Below, one piece after another: positions 7,239 through 15,331 of a stretch of 64,000 nucleotides of DNA (positions are counted from its first letter, which is position 1; each line of letters begins with the position of its first letter). The DNA is taken from NCBI GenBank assembly GCA_937876205.1, contig CALEII010000030.1, positions 1 through 64,000 on the forward strand, given 5' to 3'. Under the pieces are notes generated by a model. The model searched no databases. It was not told the DNA's origin and saw nothing but the letters and a program-made list of their open reading frames with translations. The position numbers were made by a program, and so were the translations under genes. Origin of the DNA: an uncultured Clostridia bacterium. GTDB lineage: Bacteria > Bacillota > Clostridia > Oscillospirales > Acutalibacteraceae.

Positions 7239-8537
7239 TTATTTCTTTTTCTTTTTATAAACATATATTTCCGCAACGCTTACTGCTGCAATTGCAAGTG
7301 CTGCGAGAAGAATTGTAACGGGAGTTATTGTTTTGCCTGCAGAGCCGTCTTCAAACGCATTATAATTTATATTTATGTCGTTGACTGCTTTTTCAAGCTC
7401 ATAAACAGCAGTTACAATATCACTGTATGAACGGCTCATATCACGGCTCATAAGCTCTTTTGCTTTCTCTGCCGCATTTGAATAAGCACGCTTGTAGTCA
7501 AAAAATTTATCCTGATTGAAATCGGGTAATTCCCAATTATAAACATATTTGCTGAGAGCAAATTCAAGCTCAAGCGCCTTTACATTGTGACTGTTGTCAA
7601 CATAGTTTCTCAGTGCGGGGACATTGTCTGTCATAATGATGCTGAAGCCCTTGCTTATCAGATAATCCCAGTACAATTCGTTATCCTGAGCCTGACTGCC
7701 GCAGATTTCAGGGATGCAGGGCGTAGCCATTGTTCTGAGTTCTGATTCATATGCAGTGTTCTGCACTGTTTCGCCGAAAATAACACCGTAGGGATTTTTT
7801 GTTGCAAGGTGAATACCGTCTGCAACCAATGAAGCTTTTTTTACATTTGCCGTTGCGGCAAAAATCACATTGCCTTTGAAATAAGTCATAACCATAGGCT
7901 CAAACGGCATTGCCTCTTTCCATACGGCTATTTCAGCTTCTGTTGCATCGTCTATATAAAAAATAACCTGATTCTGCATACCGTGTTCAATAACAAGATT
8001 GCAGATTTTTTCTCTGAGTGACCAATCGGCATCTATCATCAGCAAGGCTTTCTGCTTTGTGTTCAGTGCCGATGATGAGAGGTAATACATTTTTCTGTCT
8101 TTGAAAACCTCTTCAAGAGTGGTGACCTTCAGCGTTGTCTTTTGTGCTCCGTGACCGCCCTGACCTTCAAGAAGATTCAGTTTGCTGATTTCTTCGTATG
8201 TCATTTCTGAAACAACAGTGTTCTCACCGTAGCCGTAGCAGACTCTTTCGACTGTTTCGTCTTCCATAAGAATAAGCGTGCCGTCAGCCGTTGAACGAAC
8301 ATCAATTTCAATTATATCTGCACCCGCTGTTTCTGCCTCGTGAATTGCTTTAAGTGAATTTTCAGGGGCAGAGGCAAAATAGCCCTTTCGTGAAGCGACC
8401 ATTGTGTAGCTCTTATGATTTTTGTATATTTCGTAAGGCTGAGGTCTGTCATCTTCTGCAGATGCGCTGACAGTCAATATTGAAAAAAGCGTCAATATTG
8501 CAATTATGATTGCAAACAGCTGTCTGATGTTTTTCAT
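7239..8537 (-). CDS. Exported GDPD-fold protein lacking catalytic histidines, membrane-anchored
   Basis: A 432-residue protein with a signal peptide (ending VSASA) and a C-terminal anchor (TVTILLAALAIAAV-like helix followed by YKKKKK), so it should sit on the outer face of the membrane. Residues 44-330 resemble glycerophosphodiester phosphodiesterases: the PEN Glu (about 59) and the metal-binding EID (Glu77, Asp79) are kept. The first catalytic His of the AHRG motif is Ser49 (ASRKG), and the second, in the HD motif, is Glu92 (MED). It may therefore be a binding or structural pseudoenzyme, or have altered chemistry. I start it at 8537, with GGGAG upstream. It is the first gene of the five-gene operon. 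Confidence 0.8.
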   Translation of the reverse strand: MKNIRQLFAIIIAILTLFSILTVSASAEDDRPQPYEIYKNHKSYTMVASRKGYFASAPENSLKAIHEAETAGADIIEIDVRSTADGTLILMEDETVERVCYGYGENTVVSEMTYEEISKLNLLEGQGGHGAQKTTLKVTTLEEVFKDRKMYYLSSSALNTKQKALLMIDADWSLREKICNLVIEHGMQNQVIFYIDDATEAEIAVWKEAMPFEPMVMTYFKGNVIFAATANVKKASLVADGIHLATKNPYGVIFGETVQNTAYESELRTMATPCIPEICGSQAQDNELYWDYLISKGFSIIMTDNVPALRNYVDNSHNVKALELEFALSKYVYNWELPDFNQDKFFDYKRAYSNAAEKAKELMSRDMSRSYSDIVTAVYELEKAVNDININYNAFEDGSAGKTITPVTILLAALAIAAVSVAEIYVYKKKKK

Positions 8538-8568
8538 TACAATCTCCCATATATGTATATTTATAATG

Positions 8569-8597
8569 ATTTTATCATATATATCATTTTCGCACAA
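8569..8597 (-). promoter_or_regulatory. Promoter of the five-gene lipid-related operon
   Basis: On the minus strand, TTGTGC (8592-8597), a 17-bp spacer and TAAAAT (8569-8574), with TGA directly before the -10 (extended -10). It lies about 30 bp upstream of the GDPD-like start codon. Confidence 0.6.
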
Positions 8598-8637
8598 GAG
8601 AAAAATAAAAAAATGTGAATAAATTTAAAATTTGCTG

Positions 8638-8665
8638 TAGACAAATACTGTGCAGATGATATAAT
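8638..8665 (+). promoter_or_regulatory. Promoter of the GH27 gene
   Basis: TAGACA (8638-8643), 16-bp spacer, TATAAT (8660-8665) preceded by TGA (extended -10). No clear catabolite-response element is visible nearby. Confidence 0.6.
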
Positions 8666-8695
8666 GTAAATAACTTAAAACGGAGGTTTTAAATT

Positions 8696-9982
8696 ATGTA
8701 TAATAAAAATGATGTTGCAAAAACTCCGCCTATGGGCTGGAACAGCTGGGACTGCTTCGGTGCAGGTGTTACCGAGGAACAGCTTATGGCAAACGCCGAA
8801 TATATGCGTGACAACCTGAAGGATTACGGCTGGGAATATGTTGTGTGTGATATTCAGTGGAGTGAGCCTACAGCACATTCCTGCCAGTATCATAATTTTG
8901 CAGAGCTTTATATGGATGAGTATTCAAGACTTATTCCTGCTCCCGAGAGATTTCCCTCAGCTGCGGACGGTAAGGGCTTTTCTGTTATTGCCGAAAAAAT
9001 TCATAATATGGGACTTAAATTCGGTATACATATTATGCGAGGAATTCCCCGTCAGGCAGTTCACAGAAACACTCCCATAAAGTGCGAGGGTGTCACTGCA
9101 AGAGATATCGCAAAGCAGTTTTCCGTCTGTTCGTGGAATACAGATATGTACGGTATAAATGACCGTGTGAAGGGAGCTCAGGAGTATTATGACTCAATTT
9201 TTGAGCTTTACGCTTCCTGGGGAGTTGACTTCATCAAGGTTGACGATATCTGTATCACCGAGGGTCATCCCAACGACCTCTATTCAGGCAGAAAAGAAAT
9301 TGAAATGATACGCAAGGCAATGGATAAGTGCGGCAGACCTATGGTTCTTAGCCTTTCTCCCGGACCCGCAATGATTGAGCACGCACATCATCTGTCTGTC
9401 AATGCAAATATGTGGCGTCTGACAGGTGATTTCTGGGATATAAGAGAAAAAGTGCACGAAATGTTCCGTAAATGTGAGATGTGGTATAAGTTCACCTCAG
9501 AAGGCTGCTGGCCCGACTGTGATATGCTGCCCTTCGGTCATCTTCGTGTGGGTGATGTCAACGAAGACAACTATACACGCTTTACGAAAGAAGACCAGAT
9601 AACAGTTATGACCTTATGGGCAATTTTCCGTTCACCTCTGATGTTCGGCGGTCATATGCCCGATAACGATGAGTTCACTCTTTCGTTGCTGACAAATAAA
9701 AATATAATTGAAATAAATCAGTTCTCATCAGGCAACAGACCTCTTGTTTCTGAGAAAGATAAGGCTGTATGGGTATGTAACGACAAGGACGGCAATAAGG
9801 TTATTTCATTCTTTAACCTGACAGATAATGAGATGCAGTTCTCAATGCCTGAGGGATATGTGAACGGCGATGCTTTTGAAACCACTGACTTGTGGTCGGA
9901 TGACACAGAAAAATGGTCAGTTGATGATTTTTTTGTAAATGTTGACGGTAATTCTGCAAAAATATTAAGAGTTTGTGAATAA
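8696..9982 (+). CDS. Glycoside hydrolase family 27 alpha-galactosidase
   Basis: A 428-residue GH27 enzyme, expected to release terminal alpha-galactosyl residues (possibly alpha-N-acetylgalactosaminyl). The diagnostic opening TPPMGWNSWDCFG is at residues 10-23. The nucleophile is the Asp at about 183 (DFIKVDDIC), the acid/base is the Asp at about 245 (RLTGDFWD), and the family motif WPDCDMLPFG follows. A C-terminal beta-sandwich of about 80 residues ends the protein. There is no signal peptide, so it probably acts in the cytoplasm on imported oligosaccharides. GGAGG lies 9 nt before the ATG. No sugar transporter is adjacent, and it is transcribed alone, divergent from the lipid operon. Confidence 0.93.
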   Translation: MYNKNDVAKTPPMGWNSWDCFGAGVTEEQLMANAEYMRDNLKDYGWEYVVCDIQWSEPTAHSCQYHNFAELYMDEYSRLIPAPERFPSAADGKGFSVIAEKIHNMGLKFGIHIMRGIPRQAVHRNTPIKCEGVTARDIAKQFSVCSWNTDMYGINDRVKGAQEYYDSIFELYASWGVDFIKVDDICITEGHPNDLYSGRKEIEMIRKAMDKCGRPMVLSLSPGPAMIEHAHHLSVNANMWRLTGDFWDIREKVHEMFRKCEMWYKFTSEGCWPDCDMLPFGHLRVGDVNEDNYTRFTKEDQITVMTLWAIFRSPLMFGGHMPDNDEFTLSLLTNKNIIEINQFSSGNRPLVSEKDKAVWVCNDKDGNKVISFFNLTDNEMQFSMPEGYVNGDAFETTDLWSDDTEKWSVDDFFVNVDGNSAKILRVCE

Positions 9983-10041
9983 ATATCTGATTTTCGTCAT
10001 TGTGCCTTAAAAGTTTGTTTTATGTTTGTTCATTATTCGAA

Positions 10042-10070
10042 TTGAAAATCAAAACAAATAGGTATAGAAT
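10042..10070 (+). promoter_or_regulatory. Promoter of the 583-residue secreted protein
   Basis: TTGAAA (10042-10047), 17-bp spacer, TAGAAT (10065-10070). The leader to the ATG at 10118 is about 40 nt and includes AAAGGGG. Confidence 0.6.
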
Positions 10071-10117
10071 ATTTTTACAATGAATTTATACACATATTGT
10101 GAAAGGGGCAACCACTA

Positions 10118-11869
10118 ATGAAAAAAATCTTATCAATCTTCTTAGCAATTATTATGTGTTTCTCAATCGTTACAGTTGCGTTTGCAGAAGATGCAAATGT
10201 TCCTGAGACAAGAGATGCAATTGATGAAAACTCCAAGGAAGTTCTCGATGCATGGTTCGAAAACTACTGGGTTCTTCTTGACACACTTCAGAACGGTGAA
10301 AACTATGCACATTACAAGTATGTAGTTGACAACAGCAAAGAAATTCAGGATACAATGGCTGTTTACACTGCATTCGGTCTTTATGACGCAGCATGGAAGA
10401 ACTACTTTTCAAAGGAAGTTAACATTGACACTTGTAAGCAGATTCTTATGGCTATGATCGAAGAATATGCATATGAAATGGGTATCAGCTACGTTGACTA
10501 CGTTATTGAAGGTCTTGAAGTGGCAGAAGACGTTGCAAGCTTTATGGAAAAGCTCAACGGATTCCTTGATGACCATTCAGACGTTCTCAGCTTTGTTGAA
10601 TCAGCAGAGTGGAGCACAACCTTCCAGGTTGTTAATATCCTTATTGAAGCAGGTCATGCATGGCAGGATATCAGAGAAGGCCTTATCGAAGCTTACTCAC
10701 AGATTATGTCAGTTCAGCTTGCTAACGGTTACTACGTTGAAATGCTTCAGTATGTAGCAGACCACACAGAATATGAGCCTATGAAGACAGCAGCTCTTCA
10801 GCTTATCGAAGAAGCAACAACAGCTATCGAAGAGCAGATTGCATTCTTCCTCAACGAAGCAACTCAGGACCTTCAGAATCAGGGTATTGATATGCTTCTC
10901 AACCTTGCTGCTGAGTCAAACGTTTACACAGCAACAGCAAAGAAGGTATTCAACATCGGTGGTTCTGTAGCTGATGTTCTCTGGAACACAAGCGACCAGT
11001 ATGTTCTTTTTGATGCTCTTATCGCATCATACCATGCAGAAAATGCAATTCTTGAATATGCATTCCAGGCTTATGACACAACAAGAGAAGATTTTGATGC
11101 AGCACGTGCAATGTTCGGCACATACGCAACAATTTCTGTAAGATCATTCGGTGAACAGTCACTCTATAACCTCCTTGAGGCTCAGAACGGCGGTATCATC
11201 AACAAGATCAAATCAAAGCTTTTTGATTATTCTTGTACAGAATACACAGCAAATATGGCAGCTCTTGATATGATGGTCAAGGCTCTCTTTGAAACACCTG
11301 TTGAAAATATGAATCCCGTTGAAGCAGTTGTCCGTGTATACTGCCCCGTAAACGTTCTCGTTTATGACAACGACACTCTTCTCTTCAGAGTTAAGGACGG
11401 CGAAGAATCATCATACTCATCAGCATACGGTATGGCTAAGTCAGCATACTGTGAATACAACAAAGAATATGTTAAGGTTCTTTTCCTTGCAGATGAAGAT
11501 TACAAGGTAAATATGATTGGTGTTGCTGACGGTTTCGTTACATTTGTTAAGCAGATTATTGAAAACGGCGTAATGAATGATTATTCATTCACAGAAGTTG
11601 CTGTTACTCCCACAACAAAGATTACAGTTGAAGGCCTCAAGTATACAGTCAATAAGGACGGTGTTGATGAATCATTCGACCTTAATGATGTATTCGTAAT
11701 GCCCGAAGCTAAGGAAGTAACTTGGGAAACTGTTACAGAAGCTACTAAGGAAGTAGTTGAAGAAGAAACAAAGTCTCTCCTTCAGAAGATTAAGGATTTC
11801 TTCAACAACCTTATCGCTAAGCTCAAGGCTCTCTTCGGCATCAAGGACGAAGAAGCTGAAGAAGTTTAA
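10118..11869 (+). CDS. Secreted alpha-helical protein of unknown function with amphipathic C-terminus
   Basis: A 583-residue protein with a clear signal peptide (MKKILSIFLAIIMCFSIVTVAFA). I recognise no family. The mature part is mostly predicted helix, rich in Glu, Ala and aromatic residues, with few Cys; a more beta-like stretch (VEAVVRVYCPVNVLVYDNDT) sits around residues 405-425. The end reads SLLQKIKDFFNNLIAKLKAL followed by an acidic tail, which matches the amphipathic helices that end four other exported proteins here. Codon use is strongly biased (CTT/CTC, AAG), as for an abundant protein. It has its own promoter and a strong terminator, so it is monocistronic. Confidence 0.85.
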   Translation: MKKILSIFLAIIMCFSIVTVAFAEDANVPETRDAIDENSKEVLDAWFENYWVLLDTLQNGENYAHYKYVVDNSKEIQDTMAVYTAFGLYDAAWKNYFSKEVNIDTCKQILMAMIEEYAYEMGISYVDYVIEGLEVAEDVASFMEKLNGFLDDHSDVLSFVESAEWSTTFQVVNILIEAGHAWQDIREGLIEAYSQIMSVQLANGYYVEMLQYVADHTEYEPMKTAALQLIEEATTAIEEQIAFFLNEATQDLQNQGIDMLLNLAAESNVYTATAKKVFNIGGSVADVLWNTSDQYVLFDALIASYHAENAILEYAFQAYDTTREDFDAARAMFGTYATISVRSFGEQSLYNLLEAQNGGIINKIKSKLFDYSCTEYTANMAALDMMVKALFETPVENMNPVEAVVRVYCPVNVLVYDNDTLLFRVKDGEESSYSSAYGMAKSAYCEYNKEYVKVLFLADEDYKVNMIGVADGFVTFVKQIIENGVMNDYSFTEVAVTPTTKITVEGLKYTVNKDGVDESFDLNDVFVMPEAKEVTWETVTEATKEVVEEETKSLLQKIKDFFNNLIAKLKALFGIKDEEAEEV

Positions 11870-11887
11870 TTCAATATAAATCCACAG

Positions 11888-11918
11888 GTCGGTCCGGAAA
11901 CGGACCGACTTTTTTTTG
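11888..11918 (+). terminator. Rho-independent terminator
   Basis: Stem GTCGGTCCG / CGGACCGAC with a GAAA tetraloop, followed by eight T residues, 18 nt after the secreted protein stop codon. Confidence 0.95.
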
Positions 11919-11982
11919 TGAAGTAAATTATTGTATAATCCTGCCTTGCTGTAAATATATATTACAGATAAGGAGGATGAAA

Positions 11983-12804
11983 ATGTTTGTTATACTTAAA
12001 ATTGTGCAGTCGGAAAAGAAGAGTGTCAGAAAAGGCAGAACTGTGAATGATGTCAGACTCATTAAAATGTCAGCAGGAAGCTGCTTTTATGAGGTTGAGG
12101 CAATTGCCGGTGAAAAGGGGGTAAACTGGCAGGAGGTCGCTGATGTTGTGGGCAGACATTCGTCAAATATTTTGCTTGCAGATGATGTGATGCTGCCAGA
12201 AGACTGCTCCGTGAAGCGTTTCAGTTCAGATGAATTCAGAAATATTCTCATATTCAATACGCTTGAGCTTATATTTAAAGAGCTGTTTTTTATGGGAGAG
12301 CGTATCAGCTGTATAATAAATGACCCCACGGGCAAATATGCTTCATACATAGGAAAAATTGTCAGATATGCGTCGAGAACAACTGTTGTTACAGACAATG
12401 AGTTCAGGTATTTTGCTGACATACGGCAGATGTATTCATATTACGGTGCAGGCGTCGTGCTTGCGACCGGAATCGGGGAGCTGAGGAGCGACAGTATATA
12501 TATTGACACTGCAGGCACCCTGAATGCGCAGAATGTCACTGTTTTTTCTCCGTCAGCAGGCTTTTCTCCGTATCTTGTGGACGGTCATTCCGCTCTTAAG
12601 GCGTTCTGTCCTGCATATATAAATCAGACTGATTTCCTTGGGGCTGTGATGTTATTGAACGGGGAAAAGGCTCTCAGACAGGCAGTCTGCAGAACATTCG
12701 GAACTGCAGAAAAAAACTTCACGGTCTATGAAACAGCAAGATATATAGCAACGCAAAAAAATGGCTGTTCTGCGTGCGATAAAAGTATTATTTTTTATGT
12801 ATAA
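11983..12804 (+). CDS. Unknown 273-residue protein
   Basis: I do not recognise this protein. I start it at the ATG at 11983, because AAGGAGG is 6 nt upstream; the ATG at 11977 abuts the ribosome binding site. There is no signal peptide or membrane segment. The central and C-terminal parts (RTTVVTDNEFRYFADIRQMY, GAGVVLATGIGEL, SDSIYIDTAG) alternate hydrophobic strands and turns in a Rossmann-like way, loosely resembling dehydrogenase or reductase NAD-binding halves, but no full dinucleotide motif can be confirmed. A CxxC (CSACD) lies near the C-terminus. It has a weak -10 (TATAAT at 11934-11939) upstream and ends just before the greA promoter. Confidence 0.7.
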   Translation: MFVILKIVQSEKKSVRKGRTVNDVRLIKMSAGSCFYEVEAIAGEKGVNWQEVADVVGRHSSNILLADDVMLPEDCSVKRFSSDEFRNILIFNTLELIFKELFFMGERISCIINDPTGKYASYIGKIVRYASRTTVVTDNEFRYFADIRQMYSYYGAGVVLATGIGELRSDSIYIDTAGTLNAQNVTVFSPSAGFSPYLVDGHSALKAFCPAYINQTDFLGAVMLLNGEKALRQAVCRTFGTAEKNFTVYETARYIATQKNGCSACDKSIIFYV

Positions 12805-12806
12805 AC

Positions 12807-12835
12807 TTGACATATAGCTTGTTTTTGGTTATAAT
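12807..12835 (+). promoter_or_regulatory. Consensus sigma-A promoter of greA-lysS
   Basis: TTGACA (12807-12812), 17-bp spacer, TATAAT (12830-12835): both hexamers are perfect. The leader is about 40 nt with AAAGGATG before greA. No T-box structure was seen for lysS. Confidence 0.9.
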
Positions 12836-12880
12836 GTAGGTTGATTGTAATGAAAAAGTATCTGAAAGGATGTTTATTAA

Positions 12881-13354
12881 ATGGCAGAAGAATTTCTTTT
12901 TACCCAAGCGGCGATAGATGAACTTAAGGCAAAACTCGTTGAGCTTCGTACAACAAGAAGAAACGAAGTTGCAGAAAAAATCAAGGAAGCAAAATCATTC
13001 GGTGACCTTTCTGAAAACAGTGAATACGATGAGGCAAAGTCAGAGCAGGCAAAGCTTGAAGCAAACATTGCTGAGCTTGAATACACTCTTCAGCACGCAA
13101 AAGTAATTGACGAATCCACACTTTCAACAGACACAATCCATATCGGTTCGACTGTTAAGGTTTTTAACACAAAGCTCGGTGCAGAGGTAAAGTATCAGCT
13201 TGTCGGTTTTACACAGGCTAATCCCCTTGAAAACAAGATTTCAGATGAATCTCCCGTAGGTAAAGCTCTCCTGGGTCACAGAGCAGGCGATGCTGTTGAT
13301 GTAGAAACACCCGGTGGCATCCTCAGACTTGAAATCAGAGAAATTTCTAAGTAA
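12881..13354 (+). CDS. greA: Transcription elongation factor GreA
   Basis: A 157-residue GreA of normal length. The N-terminal coiled coil (about residues 1-75) carries the acidic tip motif GDLSENSEYDEAKSEQ, which enters the RNA polymerase secondary channel and stimulates cleavage of backtracked transcripts. The C-terminal FKBP-like domain ends SPVGKALLGHRAGDAVDV. It is cotranscribed with lysS 24 nt downstream, an arrangement common in Firmicutes. Confidence 0.97.
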   Translation: MAEEFLFTQAAIDELKAKLVELRTTRRNEVAEKIKEAKSFGDLSENSEYDEAKSEQAKLEANIAELEYTLQHAKVIDESTLSTDTIHIGSTVKVFNTKLGAEVKYQLVGFTQANPLENKISDESPVGKALLGHRAGDAVDVETPGGILRLEIREISK

Positions 13355-13378
13355 TTTATCATAAGTAGGAGCATTAAA

Positions 13379-14890
13379 ATGGCAGACGAAATTAAGAATC
13401 AGGCTGCTGAAGAACAGGCACCTGAACAGAGTGTAAATGAACTCAGACAGATTCGTGTTGATAAGCTGACTGCTCTTCAGGAAGCAGGTAAAGACCCGTT
13501 TCAGGTAACTCTTGCCCGGCAGGATTATCACAGCACAGAAATCATTGAAAAATACGACGAACTTGAAAATCAGGATGTTGCTATCTGCGGCAGAATTATG
13601 ACAAAGCGCCCTATGGGTAAAGCAAGCTTTATGAATATTCATGACCGTGAAGGCAAAATGCAGGTTTATGTCAGACGTGATGACATAGGCGAAGAAGAGT
13701 ATGCTGATTTCAAGAAATATGATATCGGTGATATCGTTGAAGTCAAGGGCTTTGTTTTTAAGACAAAGACAGGCGAGATTTCAGTTCACGCAAAATCAGT
13801 CAAGCTCCTTACAAAGTCACTTCTTCCTCTCCCCGAGAAATATCACGGACTTACCAATACAGAGACAAGATACCGTCAGCGTTATCTTGACCTTATAATG
13901 AATCCCGATGTAAAGGATACTTTCATCAAACGTTCACTCATTATAAGAGAAATCAGAAGATATCTTGATAATCAGGGCTTTATTGAAGTTGAAACACCTA
14001 TGCTCGTTTCAAATGCAGGTGGTGCAGCAGCAAGACCCTTTGAAACACATTTCAATGCACTTGATGAAGACCTCAAACTGAGAATTTCACTTGAGCTTTA
14101 CCTCAAGAGACTTATCGTCGGCGGTATGGAAAGAGTCTACGAAATCGGCAGAGTTTTCAGAAATGAAGGTCTTGATACAAGACATAACCCTGAATTCACT
14201 CTTATGGAGCTTTATCAGGCATATACAGATTACCACGGTATGATGGATCTTACAGAAAATCTTTACCGTCACGTTGCTCAGGCAGTTCTCGGCACAACAA
14301 AGATTGTTTACAACGGTGTTGAAATGGACCTTGGCAAGCCCTTTGAAAGAATCACTATGGTTGATGCTGTCAAGAAGTATGCCGGCGTTGACTTCAATGA
14401 AATCAAGACAGACGAAGAAGCAAAGGCTCTTGCAAAAGAGAAGCATATCGAGTTTGAAGACAGACATAAGAAGGGTGATATCCTCAACCTCTTCTTTGAA
14501 GAATACGTTGAGCATCATCTTATTCAGCCCACATTCCTTATGGATCATCCCGTCGAGATTTCACCTCTCACAAAGAGAAAGCCTGAAAATCCTGACTATG
14601 TTGAGCGTTTTGAGTTCTTTATGAACGGTTGGGAAATGGCAAATGCTTACTCAGAGCTTAACGACCCCATCGACCAGAGAGAGCGTTTCAAGGCTCAGGA
14701 AGAGCAGCTCGCAGCAGGTGACGACGAAGCCAACACAACAGATGAAGACTTTATGACAGCTCTTGAATACGGTATGGCACCCACAGGCGGTATCGGATTC
14801 GGTATCGACAGAATGTGTATGCTCCTTACTGATTCAGCAGCTATCAGAGACGTTCTTCTCTTCCCCACGATGCGTTCACTTGATAAATAA
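13379..14890 (+). CDS. lysS: Lysyl-tRNA synthetase, class II
   Basis: A 503-residue class II LysRS. After a short acidic N-terminal extension comes the OB-fold anticodon-binding domain (VAICGRIMTKRPMGKASF, about residues 65-150), then the catalytic core with motif 1 (FIEVETPML), motif 2 (VYEIGRVFRNEGLDTRHNPE) and motif 3 (GGIGFGIDRMCMLL). It charges tRNA-Lys in the cytoplasm. TAGGAG precedes the ATG, and the gene is the second of the greA operon with a terminator just after it. Confidence 0.98.
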   Translation: MADEIKNQAAEEQAPEQSVNELRQIRVDKLTALQEAGKDPFQVTLARQDYHSTEIIEKYDELENQDVAICGRIMTKRPMGKASFMNIHDREGKMQVYVRRDDIGEEEYADFKKYDIGDIVEVKGFVFKTKTGEISVHAKSVKLLTKSLLPLPEKYHGLTNTETRYRQRYLDLIMNPDVKDTFIKRSLIIREIRRYLDNQGFIEVETPMLVSNAGGAAARPFETHFNALDEDLKLRISLELYLKRLIVGGMERVYEIGRVFRNEGLDTRHNPEFTLMELYQAYTDYHGMMDLTENLYRHVAQAVLGTTKIVYNGVEMDLGKPFERITMVDAVKKYAGVDFNEIKTDEEAKALAKEKHIEFEDRHKKGDILNLFFEEYVEHHLIQPTFLMDHPVEISPLTKRKPENPDYVERFEFFMNGWEMANAYSELNDPIDQRERFKAQEEQLAAGDDEANTTDEDFMTALEYGMAPTGGIGFGIDRMCMLLTDSAAIRDVLLFPTMRSLDK

Positions 14891-14905
14891 ACTATAAAAA
14901 AATCA

Positions 14906-14940
14906 GACCTTGAAAGAGTAATCTTTCAAGGTCACTTTTC
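14906..14940 (+). terminator. Terminator of greA-lysS
   Basis: Stem GACCTTGAAAGA / TCTTTCAAGGTC with a four-base loop, followed by a T-rich tail. Confidence 0.85.
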
Positions 14941-14978
14941 ATTTTCATAAATGTATGCAAAAAAATAGGGGCTGTAAT

Positions 14979-15179
14979 GCGTGGGTGTCCTGAGGACACT
15001 CACGCAGTTTTATTCGCCTTACGGCGAGTGATATTGCTTCGCAGTTATATAATGCTTCGCATTGTGATATTGTCCTTCGGACAGTTTTATGCGAATAAAA
15101 TAACACTGAAATCGAAGATTTCAATATCACTATGCCGAAAAGTGCATAATATCACTCTTTCCGAAGGAAAGAATATCAC
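14979..15179 (+). repeat. Hairpin-array element HA-1 (nine stems joined by conserved linkers)
   Basis: A 201-bp element made of about nine short hairpins, for example GCGTGGGTGTCC / GGACACTCACGC, TCGCC / GGCGA, AATG CTTCG CATT-type, GTCC TTCG GGAC-type and TGAAAT / ATTTCA. The stems are joined by near-constant 8-nt linkers: GTGATATT and AGTTTTAT in the first half, and AATATCAC (the complement of GTGATATT) in the second. A collinear second copy lies on the minus strand at 51486-51685. It follows the lysS terminator and is read in the same direction as lysS. No ORF of note lies in it. Confidence 0.85.
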
Positions 15180-15231
15180 TTAAAGTTAAAAGCGCACTTA
15201 CTCACCACTTTTAGTGACAGTGCAAAAAAGT

Positions 15232-15268
15232 AAGAGTTAATGCAGTTTTTGCTACATTAACTCTTTTT
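15232..15268. terminator. Bidirectional terminator downstream of the dockerin gene
   Basis: Stem AAGAGTTAATG / CATTAACTCTT around a 12-nt loop with A and T runs on both sides. It lies 64 bp beyond the dockerin gene stop on the minus strand. The rest of 15180-15331 holds nothing else I can name. Confidence 0.75.
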
Positions 15269-15331
15269 GTCCTTTAGAGTACGGCTCGAAAAAACAAAAG
15301 TTTTTTTCAGCCCCTTTGATTTGTTTGATTA

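Noticed and set aside
13000..14890. T-box or other riboswitch for lysS or trpS
   Set aside because: Both leaders are only about 30-45 nt long, and no T-box sequence or specifier loop is seen.
14979..15179. CRISPR array
   Set aside because: The repeated units are 8-nt linkers around hairpins of changing length; there are no 25-40-nt identical repeats with unique spacers, and no cas genes.
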